Assembly (NCBI GenBank): GCA_963575745.1
Contig: CAUYUJ010003381.1
Span: 267,727-331,726, forward strand
DNA from: Prorocentrum cordatum
Lineage: Eukaryota > Sar > Dinophyceae > Prorocentrales > Prorocentraceae
Direction of reading: 5' to 3'
Length of the DNA stretch: 64,000 bases
The translations under genes were made by a program, and so were the position numbers. This document shows positions 37,346 through 48,450 of this stretch, piece by piece. The notes beneath the pieces are model-generated. The model worked only from the letters and a program-made list of their open reading frames with translations. It searched no databases and was not told the origin of the DNA. Positions within the stretch are counted from its first letter, which is position 1. The number at the start of each line of letters is the position of its first letter.

Positions 37346-37835
37346 CCCTGCTCAAGGGGATGGGTGCCGCAGGCTGTTCTACGGCACCTTCGTATCGTGC
37401 CGACGCAGCGGCGACCCCGCCGCGAGCGTTCAAGCTTGAACTCCGAGATCGGCCCACCGTCGGCCAGTAGAGAACGACCTGGCGGTCGAGAAGCCGCCGA
37501 TCGTGCAGGGTGGAGCGATCCACGCGGTGTCAGAGACCAACGCCACGGGCGTCTCGACACGAACCCGCCGTACGCTCCAGGCTCAGCGCGCCGCCTGTTG
37601 CGTTGGGCTGGCGCTCAAGGCGACCAGCCGTCGCACACTCGAAGTGAGATGGGGTAGCGAGCCCTGTGCACCGATCCGAGATTCCTCTCGCTCCGCGGGG
37701 TGCACGTGTGGAGCACGCAAAGACGTGGCGCTGGGTGGGCCCCGCCCGTCCGCCGCGCCGCTCTGCCGTGTCGCCGGGAGGAGCGTGCGAACGTCAACGA
37801 CGGCCGGGAGCAGCCATTGCGTGTCATCACGAGTC

Positions 37836-37947
37836 GGGAGACTCTTCATGGGGGGGGATCCCATGGGGGGATAGGATCCCAGGGGGGGATAGGATCCCAG
37901 GGGGGTGATCCCCACCCCATGGGATCCCCCCCCATGGAGAGTCTCCC
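37836..37947. repeat. foldback palindrome
   Basis: GGGAGACTCTTCATGGGGGG and its inverse CCCCCCCATGGAGAGTCTCCC enclose GGGGGATAGGATCCCAG repeats; the whole 112 bp can form a hairpin. Confidence 0.85.
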
Positions 37948-38029
37948 GAACGAGGCACCGCCAAGTTCAGACTCCGATTAGCACAGCAACAGCGCGCCAT
38001 TCATATGCAGTTTCGCACTTCGCGGATCT

Positions 38030-38580
38030 CCTGGTGGCTTCTCGGGGCCGTTTGGGGGCTTCGTTGAGGCCTCTTGTGAGCTTCTTGGGGCACCTGGGGG
38101 CCTCTTGGGGGCATCTTGGAGGCCTCTTGGGGGCCTCTTGGGGGCTTCTAGTGGGCGTCTTAGGCCATCCTGGGGCGCTCTTGCGCTGTCTGGTCCCTTC
38201 GGAGGCCGTCCTGGGGGCCTCTCGGGGCCGTCGTGTAGCTCTCTTGGGGTCCTCTTGCGCCGTCTTGGGGGCCTCTTGAGCCGTCTTGGGTGCCTCTGTG
38301 GGCCCCCTTGGGGCCCTGTTGTAGGCCGTCTTGGGGCCCTTTTGGGCCCCTCTGGGATTGTCTTGGGGCCATCTCGGAGGCTACCCGGGCGGCCTTGGGC
38401 CCCCAAGAGCCGAATCAGTCGAGAACGCGAAAGCCTTACTTAAAGGAACTCAGCGTTTTTGGCCTCTGGATGTGTTCTTGGGGGCCCCTTGGGGCTGTCT
38501 TGGCGGCCTCTTGGGTCCTCTTGGGGCCGTCCAGGGGCCATGTTGAACCGTCTTGAGGCCCTCGAGGACCCGGGATCACC
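38030..38580. repeat. 11-bp GGCCTCTTGGG minisatellite, block 3
   Basis: The clearest block: four exact-phase units at 38098-38145 (GGCCTCTTGGGGGCATCTTG and on), degenerating to both sides. Confidence 0.8.
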
Positions 38581-39094
38581 AAGAGGCCCACGGTGAGAAC
38601 AGCACATATTTTCTGAAGTTTTGCTTGGTCTACGCCCAAAGAAGGCAGAGGCACCCCAGGGTGAACGGATGTGGCTCGATTCCAAGGGGTGTATTTGGGG
38701 GGGTTATTTGGTAATGTAATTGGCACAACATGTTACAAGTATGCAATCATTGAATGTGCGGGATACGTGGCATTACGGCTTTCGCTCCGCTGCGCGACCT
38801 GCCTCCGGCAACACGTCATTTCTTGACACAGTGAGCCATGTGCACTTATCAGAGATTCACGTTATGCTTACGCCACATCCGCCGACCCTTGTGTAAGCTA
38901 CAACGTCTCCAGGGTTGCAGTTCACGACGACTCTCCGAAAAAGGGCACGGCCGTCGACGTCGTTCTTGTTGTCGTCGACGATGTGCCTCGTTGTTCTTTT
39001 CGTTCTTCGTGTTGGGTTCCTTGTCGCCGCGCGACGTTGGAGCCACGTGCACTGGTGAGAGATTAGCACTGCCCGTGATCGTGCTGGTGCTGTT

Positions 39095-39275
39095 CTCGAA
39101 GAAACAAAAGGCAATATTTTCGGCGCTCCGCGCGGATTACCTGGATCCGCGCTGAGTCCCCCCCCCCCGCGGCGTTTCCAGCGCCGCCCCTGGCGCGCCC
39201 CGCGCGCCAAGGAGCGGGGTCCAGCGCAGGTTGGAGCAATCCGCGCGGACCGTCGAAAGCTTATGCTTACGACGT
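39095..39275. mobile_element. family O palindromic element, copy 9
   Basis: GAAGAAACAAAAGGCAAT ... CGACGTTTTTTCTTC outer arms; CGCGCCCCGCGCGCCAAGGAG in the core. A TTC run (39277-39308) follows. Confidence 0.75.
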
Positions 39276-39599
39276 TTTTTCTTCTTCTTCTTCTTCTTCT
39301 TCTTCTTCTATCTCTTCTCGACGACCAGCTCCTGCTTCAGAGAAGGGGGGGGGAGGCCCTCCGGAACACGGGAGCCCCACCCGCAGGTCGGGGCTCCTTT
39401 GATCGTTTGCGCCTCGTCGGGCCTCCCAATGGTCTCTCGCCGCCCCGGCCAGGATTCGCTTCGAGGTCCTGGCTCAGATGTCGCCCAGGGAGATGCCCGG
39501 AGGCAAGGCTGGCGCGAGGGGGGACAAGGTTTCCCGCCGCCAAAAACAAGAATTGCCGCTGGCCCTCCGCACGCTCGTCGCCTCGTTCCTCCCCCCGCC

Positions 39600-39728
39600 G
39601 GGCCCTCCCCTCTCCCCTCCTCCTGTTCCTCCTGCTCCTCCTCCTGCTCCTCCTTCTGCTCCTCCTCCTCCTGCTCCTCCTGCTCCTCCTGCTCCTCCTC
39701 CTCCTCCTCCTCCTCCTCCTCCTCCTAG
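39600..39728. repeat. CTC/TGC-CTCC microsatellite
   Basis: CTC triplets with regular CCTGCT interruptions. Confidence 0.92.
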
Positions 39729-39858
39729 CCCTTTCCCCTCGAGAGTTCGCGGTTGGCCGAACGCACTTCGAAGGGGTGTAGCTCGGCCGGGCCATGGCGG
39801 CATCGTGATATTCCAGGCTGGGTGTTTCTCGAGGGTTCGGACGTCATGGTCGAGATGA

Positions 39859-40083
39859 CTCGGGGAGGGCGCCCTGCAGCTGATATTGTTCGCGGTCATT
39901 GTTATCTTTGTGGGGGTGGTTACTGCGAATCACACTTTCTTCTTCGAGGGGCTTCGAATGGCACCAGTCATTGATGTGTGGTCCGGCGTGCTCTTGATGA
40001 TCTACATATACTTCTGGGTGGATTCGTCGGAGGTCCTTTTCGCGGGGTGTGTCGAGTCGGCAGAATTGGAGTACGCTGTGTGA
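39859..40083 (+). CDS. probable terminal exon: two-pass membrane segment
   Basis: Open + frame of 74 codons to TGA 40081-40083. ALQLILFAVIVIFVGVVTA is a clear transmembrane helix; then a short loop (NHTFFFEGLRMAPVIDV), a second hydrophobic segment (WSGVLLMIYIYFW) and a polar acidic tail (DSSEVLFAGCVESAELEYAV). The strong hydropathy pattern and varied composition set it apart from the surrounding repeats. Upstream TGA at 39856 means it begins at a splice acceptor or is a fragment. Family not recognised. Confidence 0.42.
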   Translation, partial: LGEGALQLILFAVIVIFVGVVTANHTFFFEGLRMAPVIDVWSGVLLMIYIYFWVDSSEVLFAGCVESAELEYAV

Positions 40084-40445
40084 CTCGGCCGCGGGATGTT
40101 GCCGGAGATCTTCGTCCATTATTTTGTCTGCATGGTGTGAGGTTCCCAGGGGATGGGCGGATCCTGCGTCGTGGTGCGCGCGATTCAGAAGTTTCCCGGC
40201 AAGAGCGGGATGCTCGCGACGGCCTTCGCGCCTTGAGGCCCGGGGAGGCGTCGGGGAGGGCGGACCCTCCCTGGGGCCTCCTCTGGGCTCGGCCTCCCCT
40301 GCGCGGGGGGGGGGGGCGGGAACTCGAAGGGAGTTTCGGCTCGGCCCTTATGCCATCTGGTGCCACGGGGGATCCGCCCTCCTTTCGCGGGGTGCGAGGC
40401 GTCGCAGACGCGTGTGCTTATCCACCGTATCCACTTCATGCACCT

Positions 40446-40570
40446 TATCCTCCTCCCCCTCCTCCTCCTCTTTCTCCTCCTCCTCCTCCTCCTCCTCCTC
40501 CTCCTCCTCCTCCTCCTCCTCCTCCTCCCCCTCCTCCTCCTCATCATCATCATCCACCTCCTCCTCCTCA
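40446..40570. repeat. CTC microsatellite with ATC run
   Basis: CTC triplets, then CATCATCATC at 40541-40552. Confidence 0.93.
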
Positions 40571-41040
40571 CGCGTCTTCGCATCCTCCCGCGGTCCGCTC
40601 TACCCTCGACCTCTGCGCGCGCTGGCGTCGACCGCTCGAGGTCGGGCCCTCGTGCGCGCGTGCGCGCGCGAGCAGGGCGCGGAACGGGCCGCGCGCGAAG
40701 GCCTTTCATGAGTTTGTTCACTCTTGTTATTCGATTTGTCTTAGTCCTTGTATCGTTTACGCTTCGCGGTCGGGGGTGGACAGAACCCCCACCCTGACAC
40801 GTCGATTAGTGAATTGTCAGTTTTCGGTGTTTGAGAGGGCGCCGCGGCCGTCATTTCCCAGGCTTGCGACCGCCAGGTTTGGGCCCGAGGTCGTTTTCAC
40901 TAAGCCACGTTTTACTAAAGGGGGTCATGTCCATCCCCGACGCGAGTGCCCGCCAGCCGATTCAGGAGCCTTGCCCATGAGAGCCGACGGGAAAAAGGAC
41001 GAAGACGCACACGCACATATAGCGAAACGGAGCGTGCAAG
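40571..41040. other. no feature seen
   Basis: GC-rich, then mixed-composition DNA; no gene or element recognised. Confidence 0.45.
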
Positions 41041-41059
41041 GAGAAGGAAAGAGGGCGGG

Positions 41060-41700
41060 TGTTGAGCCATCCAGGAGGCGATCTGGGAGCATCGGAGGCC
41101 TTTTTGGAGCTACGGGTCTGTGTTGGGGGACGTTGGTGTACTGTTGGGGCTCGTTCGGGGCATACCTCTTGGGGCTTTTCGGGGTGTCTTGGGGCCCTCT
41201 TGGGGTTCGGTTGAGGCTCTCTTGGGGCCTTTCTTGGGAGCTACGGAGCGCATCCTGGAACCATCTCGGATACCATCGATCAACGGAGGGGGGTCCTCGG
41301 TTTGCCTCCCCACGAAATAGCCTCTCGGGGCGCTCTTGGAACCTTCTTGGGGCGATCATGGGCGCTTTGGGGGCATTTTTGGGGGCCTCTTGGCCCCTCA
41401 TTGGAGCTCTCCTGGGCCAGTTTCGGGACATCTCGATGCTTGAAATGCGCGTCGGAAGCGAAAAGGCGAGCAAGAGCACATATGTGATTTTCCTCAGGTT
41501 GTTGAAGGATGTTGGCGTCTCCGGGAGGTCCTGAGGGGTCGCCAAAAGCACTTGGAACCGTCTTGTGGCACTCTTGGGACCTTTTAGAGGCATGTTGTTA
41601 GCTATCTTGAGCCATGCTGGGCTATCGTGAATGATCTGGGAGGCTATTCTGGGCTCTTTGAAGCCTTCTTGGGGCCATCTTGGGCGAACGCGGACCCTCT
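41060..41700. repeat. GGCCTCTTGGGG minisatellite, block 4
   Basis: Strongly degenerate units (GGGGCTCTTGG, CATCTTGGGC). It runs into composite repeat W. Confidence 0.65.
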
Positions 41701-42360
41701 GACACCTCGCGCCCCCCCGTCCAGGTCCAGGGGGGGTAGGGGCAGGGGTCAAGCTACCCACCTGCCCGCAAGCCGTCGAGCTCACCCCCACCCGCCTTCC
41801 CTACACATGAGTAACACCCGAGCCTGGTCACGTTCAGCGGTCGCCTTTGGATGGACAGTCACTGGGAACCAACGTCGACCCCAGGTGCGCGACGTTAAGG
41901 CGAGGTGCGCCACGCGTGCCACGGGCGCCATGCGCGCCAGGCACCACTGGGGCCCGAGCGTGCCAGGCACGCTTGGTGCGCCAGATGCTCCGAGTGCGTC
42001 AGGTGCGCCTGCGCACGTGACAGCACACATCGGGAAACATGTCGGCCCCCACCATGCTTGTCGAAAGCCGATGCTCATCATTGTGTTTGGGGGCCTGATT
42101 ATAGCAGGATGCGCGCCACCACCCCAGCCGTCCCTGTCAAAAAACCATTTGGCAGTGATCGCGGGATGCCCGCGCATGATCCCGATTTAGACGCGAGGTG
42201 CATGGTGCATTGTTTTGTGTCAGGGATGGTAGCCCTGCGCACAGCAAGGAATATGCTGACACCCCTTGTCGAAAATAATACAAAGTGCTCGCGGGTCCCA
42301 CGAACATAACTCAATAGTTTGCCCCAACATGTCCTTCTGCATTTTTTGTTGACAGGGATG
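41700..42360. repeat. composite repeat W, copy 1
   Basis: Order: CCCCCACCCGCCTTCCC, GTGCGCCA-type minisatellite (41885-42010), CCGTCCCTGTCAAAAAACCA, GTGATCGCGGGATGCCCGCG, then TTGTTGACAGGGATGG (inverse of the CCGTCCCTGTCAA end). The same order is at 53930-54600 and 57090-57580. Confidence 0.7.
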
Positions 42361-43040
42361 GCTGAGGGGGGGGGCATCGGGTTGGCCGCGCATGCTCCAT
42401 ATTTGGGGGGCATAGTGCGTTTTGTATTGTTTTTTGACTGGGATGGTGGGGGGCGGGTCGGCATGGTGTCGGCATGGTGCCGGGTTGACCCCCAGTCGCT
42501 TGGGGACGGTTTGTCTATTAATAAGGAACAGAGATGGAAATTTGCCCGAAGATGAAGAAGGGGTTGTGGAAGAGGGAAGACATCGTAAGACCACTTGTCA
42601 CCCAGAGGGCTGGTGGAATTGGTCGTTTCCTTTCTCCTTCCCATACAAACAAGAACCGCTCCCCCACCCTCGAGGAAAGGAGAGGGGATGGCAGGGGCGT
42701 GGCTCCGCCTTCTGCTGGACCGGATTCTCCCAGGCAAAACGGCTCACATCCCTCCCCCCCTCGCCCCCAGGGGGAGGGCGAGGGCTTTCTTCTGCTGGAG
42801 CGAATGTGGTGGGCGGGAGGCGCTCGAGAGGGACCTGGTGCTGGCCACGATCGCGCGTCAGGAGCGCCTTGTGTGGGTAGGGGGGGTCCTTGGCTGTCCT
42901 TGGCTGCCCTTGGCTGGATCCGAGGAAGCGCAAACATGGATGAGGGCCCGTGGATTCGCGACGGGGCCCGTTTCCGTTAAGCATCGGCGCGATCCGTCGC
43001 CAGATTGGGAGGTATTGGTTGCATGTATGGACCCCTAGTC
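42361..43040. other. no gene seen
   Basis: Mixed-composition DNA; 42926-42972 repeats part of 13330-13375. Nothing else recognised. Confidence 0.4.
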
Positions 43041-43044
43041 CGCG

Positions 43045-43215
43045 TTACATGGTTAGTGCCCGATCGATATGCGTTTAGTGCGGGTCTTGTCCGATAACGA
43101 AGCCACAATCAAGAGCACCATCCGCGGAGCCCCAATCCATGTTGCATAGCGGGTGCCCGATGGATGGTCGTTTGGTGTGGTTGTTGTCTGAGGGTGCAGC
43201 CAGAGTTTCGAGCAG
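43045..43215. repeat. two ~95-bp tandem copies
   Basis: GTGCCCGATCGATATGCGTT and GGTGCCCGATGGATGGTCGT begin two diverged copies, each ending with GAGGGTGCAGCC / AACGAAGCC-like sequence. Confidence 0.6.
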
Positions 43216-43639
43216 CGCGGCCGTCCGCGTTCAAATTTGAGTTGTCGTTTCGCGAAGAAGGTCCTTCGCATTCTGAATCTCGTCTCCTTGTTGGCGCAGA
43301 GCGCGACGCCGCGGCCAAAACGCCAGAAGGTTGTTCAACATGTCTGCTTGAGACGCGCAAAGCTCAATGGCGTTCAATAAAATTGCACATCAGTGTAAGA
43401 AGGTAAGGTGTTTCCAGCCATCCTGTGGTGTTTGGTCCTCGCTTTGAATCAGCAGCGCCCCGCGACCCCCACAATCTGTCCTCGCGTCCCCGCCTTAACC
43501 CTCTCATCCTTGCGTCTGCCCTCTGCATGTCCTCATCGCCATCGTCACCACTGCATCATGACCACCACCGCAATCGTCATCGTCCTCGCCAGCCATGTCT
43601 TAGGCTTTGGTACCATCCAGCAGCACCAGCATCATCACT

Positions 43640-43825
43640 CCAGTGGGTGCGTTCGCATAGGGGCTCCACGCTCATTCCAGCACACCCCTCACACGCTTCC
43701 TGGCCCCACAGGGAGCTTCACCGAACGCCCAAGAGGGTGCGTTCGCATAGTCCCCCCCCGTCCATTTCAGCATACGGTTTCCACGCTTCGTGGTCTCACT
43801 GGGCGTTCCACGTAAGGCAGGAAAG
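43640..43825. repeat. 92-bp tandem duplication
   Basis: GGGTGCGTTCGCATAG at 43644 and 43736, each followed by CCACGCT and a cytosine-rich segment. Confidence 0.75.
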
Positions 43826-44453
43826 TGATGGGATGACGGAAAGCATGCGGGTAGGAAACGGCTAACCCGTGATGGAGGACAACAACATCAAGCAGTACAG
43901 GAGAGACAGCGGGATGTTTATGGCATCGGGGCAGGAGGGGATGTGTTGTGTGTGTTGGATTGGCCGTCGCGATTTCTTTCCCCTTCTCAATCATCATCCA
44001 TACGTTTGTTTTCCTCCTGCACCCCATCTCAGCGGTTCAAGAGCAACACAGGACTCGTCGGAGAATCCCCCTGGCTCCCCCAGCGGCCCCGCATGGCCAC
44101 ACGTCTCGCAAAACTCCCGCTCTGAATTCCGCGAATGATCTCACAAGCGCCTATATGAAATTGACAATTGTAAGGCCTGCTAAGCGCTTAGCACGCTAAG
44201 CGCGCGCGAAGAACACGCGTGGTTCTAGTTTGGAATACGACCGGACTTTATGATTTTCTTCATGCCAAGATCCATCTACCAAAACGCGCCGAGATTCGAT
44301 GAAGAGCCCAACCAGTACAGAAGCTTGGGCATATGTTGTCCCCCGCTTCCCCAGTCGGTCTGAACGACGATGTGTGCATCCGTGGCGCCGAGAATTACCC
44401 CTGTCCAGTGATGTTTGCGAACCCATCCGCGTCTTTGTTGCGCTTCCTCGCTA

Positions 44454-44628
44454 CAGTCGGGGCCTTGACCTAAGGAACCCTAAATGAGGAACGAGGCCCC
44501 TTTTTTCCATAGTTAAACTTAGATTTCCTATCGAAAGCATAAGGAAAACCTGAGGCAAGGTGAGGAACACTTAAGGAACGCGGAGCCCCTCCCCAACCAA
44601 AAGGGTTCCTTGTTCAGGGCCCCGACTG
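44454..44628 (-). mobile_element. family I TA-flanked MITE, copy 2, reversed
   Basis: TA|CAGTCGGGGCCTTGACCTAA ... GTTCAGGGCCCCGACTG|TA; the full-length (175-bp) reverse copy of 18074-18248. Confidence 0.9.
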
Positions 44629-44850
44629 TATCCAGAGTGCTGGGTCGTCGGACAAGTTTTCTGGTGTGCAGGAGATGTGTCCTTCTGACTTGTCGTTGAG
44701 AGCGGCCGTGAGGCCGCGGAGCAGCGGCAAATGGTCACCCGCGCAGCCTTGAGCCTTCAGTTTGGCGTGCGCCTTCTTCCAGCATCGTGGACTGACAGAG
44801 CTGTGCGTGGGCGATTCAGTGGCCTGGGCGTGGATCGAAGAACAACAAGA

Positions 44851-44994
44851 CTGCATACACATAAACGTTCGGAGCGTCGCGCAGATTGCGGCGGGCGCTT
44901 CCGGCGCCGCCCCTGGCCCGCCCCGCGCGCAAGGGAGGAGGGTCCAGCGTTGATCCAAAAATCCGCCTGACCTGCGAAAGCGATGTTTATGCAG
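44851..44994. mobile_element. family O palindromic element, copy 10
   Basis: CTGCATACACATAAACGTTC ... AAAGCGATGTTTATGCAG inverted ends define the outer boundary of family O. Confidence 0.82.
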
Positions 44995-45379
44995 TTGTTT
45001 GCTCGCGTGATGGAGACGGGGACCTGGAGCAGGCTCGAGATGTGGAAGGTACGTTTTGCGGCCGCTCAGCAGGGAGGCATTTCGCGAAGTGGGGGCGGAG
45101 TTGGTGCATCACTTGGTGCATCTCGTTGTTGCGGCAGTCTTGGACGCCCGAACCCTCTGGGGTAAGTCTGGCCTGGGGTAGCTCCCGTTTAGGCCCCGAA
45201 GCACGAACGAGGAGCTGCCCCAGACCCCCCCACCGATGATTCGGGAGTGGTGCGACGCCGAGGTCATCCGGGATGGCCCTGGGGTGGGACCACGAGGCTC
45301 GAAGCAGGAGTTTCCCCGGACCCGCCCCCACGTTGATGATCCGGGCTCTGGCAATCAGCAGGGCGGCGCTCGGATGATA

Positions 45380-45554
45380 CAGTCAACCCGCATAGTAAGG
45401 ATGGGCATCCTTACCAAGGATACCCACGCATCCTTGCCTCCTCGGTCCATCCTTTACCACTTTCGTTGGCCGCGCCCCGTTGGAAAAGCTTCGAAAAGGT
45501 TGTCCAAGGCCCTTGCATCCTTATATCGCGCATCCTTCTGCTACGGGCCGACTG
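45380..45554. mobile_element. family H TA-flanked MITE, copy 2
   Basis: TA|CAGTCAACCCGCATAGTAAG ... TTCTGCTACGGGCCGACTG|TA. Same layout as 33975-34147 with diverged interior. Confidence 0.88.
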
Positions 45555-45965
45555 TAGGGGCGAAGACAGCATTGGATCCAGGAGGTACGGTCTCGGGCGC
45601 GTCGGCAGAGCGGGGCCCTGCTCACTGAGAGCGGGGCCGGCGCGGCTGATTTTTCGAGCTGTTTGCCCGGAAGGGGTCACGGGAGAGGAAAGTCGGAGAG
45701 CTGACCCGGGTCAATCCAGACTCGGGTCAGTCAGGCCTCGCAGGATCTTGCAAGATCTTGCAGGATTTGTCGGGATCCTGCAGCCTAACCCGGGTCAGTG
45801 CATCCCTGTTTGTTGCAGGATTTTGCAAGATCGGGCGCTCTCGCTGACCCCTGTTTGCATCGACCCCCGTTTCTTCAGCCCCGAGAAAGGACCTCACACG
45901 CTCGATACGTATCGGAGGGGAAAACGCTTTTGGAGGGGAAAGCACCATCGGAGGGGTGCTCATAT

Positions 45966-46125
45966 GATAGAAGGCAACTCCTGGTAGGGTGAGTTCAGCA
46001 TCGGCATTCGTAGATCCCTGGTAGAGATTAGCCTGACGCGGCAGAATTTCGATCTGGCTTAATCGATTCCGCCTAATCCGGCTTAATCCCGCATAAGGCC
46101 TCATCCCGTGTTTAATCCCGCTCCA
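45966..46125. repeat. dispersed repeat Y, copy 1
   Basis: AGAAGGCAACTCCTGGTAGG and GAGTTCAGCATCGGCATTCG, then CGGCTTAATCCCGC-like runs; matched at 48293-48450. Confidence 0.65.
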
Positions 46126-46239
46126 TTGCCTTCAATCGGGCCTCACGAAGACCTCCCACGAGTTGCCTCTTAACTTTTGAGTCCCTTGCTAGGGAGGGGC
46201 CATGGGAGGGGAAAGACATGACACTCGAAGACAGAGCAC

Positions 46240-46381
46240 ATGCAGAAACATCAACTGTGGGACCTCCGTGTGGAGTTCTTGGGTCGACGCTGGGCCACCC
46301 TCTGGGGCGCGCGGAGCGCGCCAGGACGGGGGATCAGATAAGTGAAATCCGCGCGGAGCTCCGAAAGTTTATATATGCGTA
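46240..46381. mobile_element. family O palindromic element, copy 11
   Basis: ATGCAGAAACATCAACTGTG ... GCGCGGAGCTCCGAAAGTTT arms; core shortened. Confidence 0.72.
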
Positions 46382-46523
46382 CAGTAGGTTTGCGCAGTGT
46401 CGACCAGCGGCGACCCCCACCGAGGGCGCTCAAGATTCAGCGCCGCCGGCAGCCCAGAGTCGGTCGATGTGGAACAGCCTGACGTTTCGGAGACGGCCGA
46501 TCGCTCAAGGCGGAACGATCTCC

Positions 46524-46693
46524 GCGGTTCAGAGCGTGAATGACCTTCCCCGCTTTCGCTTCCAGGCAAAACCAAGCCATACCACGCGCCTCCTCGTCAA
46601 GCGGCCTGACCAGTACGGGCCGTAGTTTGGCATCGCTTGGTATCTCTTGGAAGCGAGGGTGGTCAAAAGCGAGGTAGGTTTGCTTGCCCCCTA
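46524..46693. mobile_element. family B inverted-repeat element, copy 2
   Basis: Near-identical to copy 3 from AACCAAGCCATACCACGCGC to GTCAAAAGCGAGGTAGGTTT. Confidence 0.85.
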
Positions 46694-46867
46694 GCGGTGT
46701 CGGGAGGCAGCCGCCGAGCTCGGCACGACGCGGACGTGCCGTGGGGGGGCCTCACCCTGGAGATTTTTTGGCGCTGCAATGGTGCCACAAAACGGGGCCC
46801 TCCCAGCTCGATGCGGCTCGAACAGCGGGACCGTCGCAGATCGACGGGGTCCACACGACAGGCATGC

Positions 46868-46968
46868 CCGTTTTTTTTGTTTTTTTTTTTTGGTTTTTGT
46901 TTTTTTTTTTTGCCCAGAAGTCTCGGGCGAAACGTGACCGAGATTAGTTAATCTCGGTCGCGTTTCAC
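46868..46968. repeat. poly-T tract and hairpin
   Basis: T runs (46868-46910), then GAAACGTGACCGAGATTA and its inverse TAATCTCGGTCGCGTTTC around GT, an 18-bp stem (46929-46966). Confidence 0.88.
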
Positions 46969-47067
46969 CTAGGGCTTCTTCCAAGTTAAATCCTTATGCC
47001 GAAATCACAAGCCACTGCTGACGGCCTCTGCGCCGGCCTCAAGCCCGCGCCCAGGCCGGCGACGCCT

Positions 47068-47281
47068 CGCTGAAGCCCACAAAAAAAAAACAAGCCCAAC
47101 CCGAAGGCCCCGATTTGCTCTTCGTTTCCAGTGAAGGGGGGGGTTCTGGGAACACATGGAAAAAACACATCTGAAGCCGAAATCGGGTTGGGGGGGTTCC
47201 CCCCAACCCTCCTCCTCCTCCTCCTCCTCCTCCTCCTCCTCCTCCTCCTCCTCCCTCCTCCTCCTCCTCCTCCTCCTCCTC

Positions 47282-47314
<33 letters not shown>

Positions 47315-47372
47315 AACCCGAAATTCGGGTCTTCGGGTCGGGCTGGGGTGGTCTGGTCTGGTCCGTTCTCCG
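47068..47372. mobile_element. family T TIR element, copy 1, with CTC tract
   Basis: CAAGCCCAACCCGAAGGCCC ... TCTTCGGGTCGGGCTGGGGT with a CTC tract at 47208-47307. AACACATGGAAAAAACACAT matches the other copies. Confidence 0.8.
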
Positions 47373-47414
47373 GCTTCTGCTCACGCTCGGTGGTCTGCGC
47401 TGGGGGGGGGGGGG

Positions 47415-47577
47415 GCGCTCGACGGCCTCTGGCAAGGCCGCCCCGCGGACCCCGTGGCCCTGGGGCTCAAGACGTGCCTCCAGGCGATGGCCACGTCGCT
47501 CGGCGACAAGCACCACCTGGCCGGCCCCTTCTTCCCTGCGTCGCAGCGGCGCGGAGTGTCGCCGCTCCTCTTGCGAA
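47415..47577 (+). CDS. orphan coding island, unknown protein
   Basis: 54 codons, nearly all ending in G or C: ALDGLWQGRPADPVALGLKT, CLQAMATSLGDKHHLAGPFF, PASQRRGVSPLLLR, ending CGAAG|GTGTGC, a plausible GT donor. The upstream boundary lies in a G run directly after family T. Composition is that of a globular protein; no family recognised. Confidence 0.45.
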
Positions 47578-48290
47578 GGTGTGCTTTGCATCAGCGTGGT
47601 GCGCATTCACCGAAACATGCTTACTGTCGCGCGAAGGTGTGTTTTTTTTCACAAACGTGGTACGCATTGTTTTGAAAATGCTTCCTGAAGAATGAGTGCC
47701 CACGTTTCACGAGCGCGGGCTTCTTGAGTCGTCTTGCCAGATCTGGAATGTCATGGGCACGCATTCACATTGATTTGAAGGCTTGACATTATTAGTTGCT
47801 GTGAGGGTTTGACATGTCCTGATATTTTGCGCGTGCAACAATAATCAAGTTGAAAACGAGCGCGCGCCAAACATAGAATTGCCGTGCAGTATTTTGTTTT
47901 GCACCCCGCACGCACTTTGCGGCCCGCGTGGACCTGTTGCATTTCATTGTTTTCAGTCGGAATGTATTGCATTCATAGTTGTGGACTGCATGTAATGTGC
48001 TGAACTCTCCTGAATTTGTTTCCTTTTCTGGGAATATCCTGCTATGTCATTCAACGTTATTATTGTATTTTCGTGTGTCGCATTGCGTGGAGACTGCGCG
48101 CGCTGATGGTAGCTTGGCAGGCATCTTTCAGGTCTGTCCGTGGGCCTTCCCGGTGGCGCGCGAGTCGTTCTGCCATCGCGCAGCGAAATCATCGTTTCGC
48201 GTAGGTTCGCCGCTGGTCGTTGCCAGAAGCACTTAAGATTTGCACGCGGCCAGTTGGAGGGGTCGGCAGATTATCAGCGCCGTGTGCCTG
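47578..48290. other. intron-like lower-GC stretch
   Basis: Notably lower GC than its surroundings, with a 58-bp duplication (GCGAAGGTGTG...ATGCTT at about 47573 and 47631). It begins at the predicted donor and contains CATCTTTCAG at 48123-48132, so it may be an intron. No gene seen. Confidence 0.35.
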
Positions 48291-48292
48291 TA

Positions 48293-48450
48293 GGGTAAGA
48301 TGCAACTCCTAGGAGGTTGAATTCAGCATCGGCGCTGGTATGCCCGTCGTCGCAAACCAGCCTACTGCGGCTTGATCCCGACCGATGACTCCGGCTTAGT
48401 TCCGCATGATCCGGTGTGGTCCCGCTTCATGTTGGTTCCGCCTAGCGCTG
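48293..48450. repeat. dispersed repeat Y, copy 2
   Basis: AAGATGCAACTCCTAGGAGG, GAATTCAGCATCGGCGCTGG, then CGGCTTGATCCCG-type units. Confidence 0.65.

Noticed and set aside
46547-46660. 5S rRNA-like words in family B (GCCATACCAC, CTCGTC, AGTAC)
   Set aside because: Spacing does not fit 5S rRNA and the helix partners are missing; inverted ends show family B is a TIR element.
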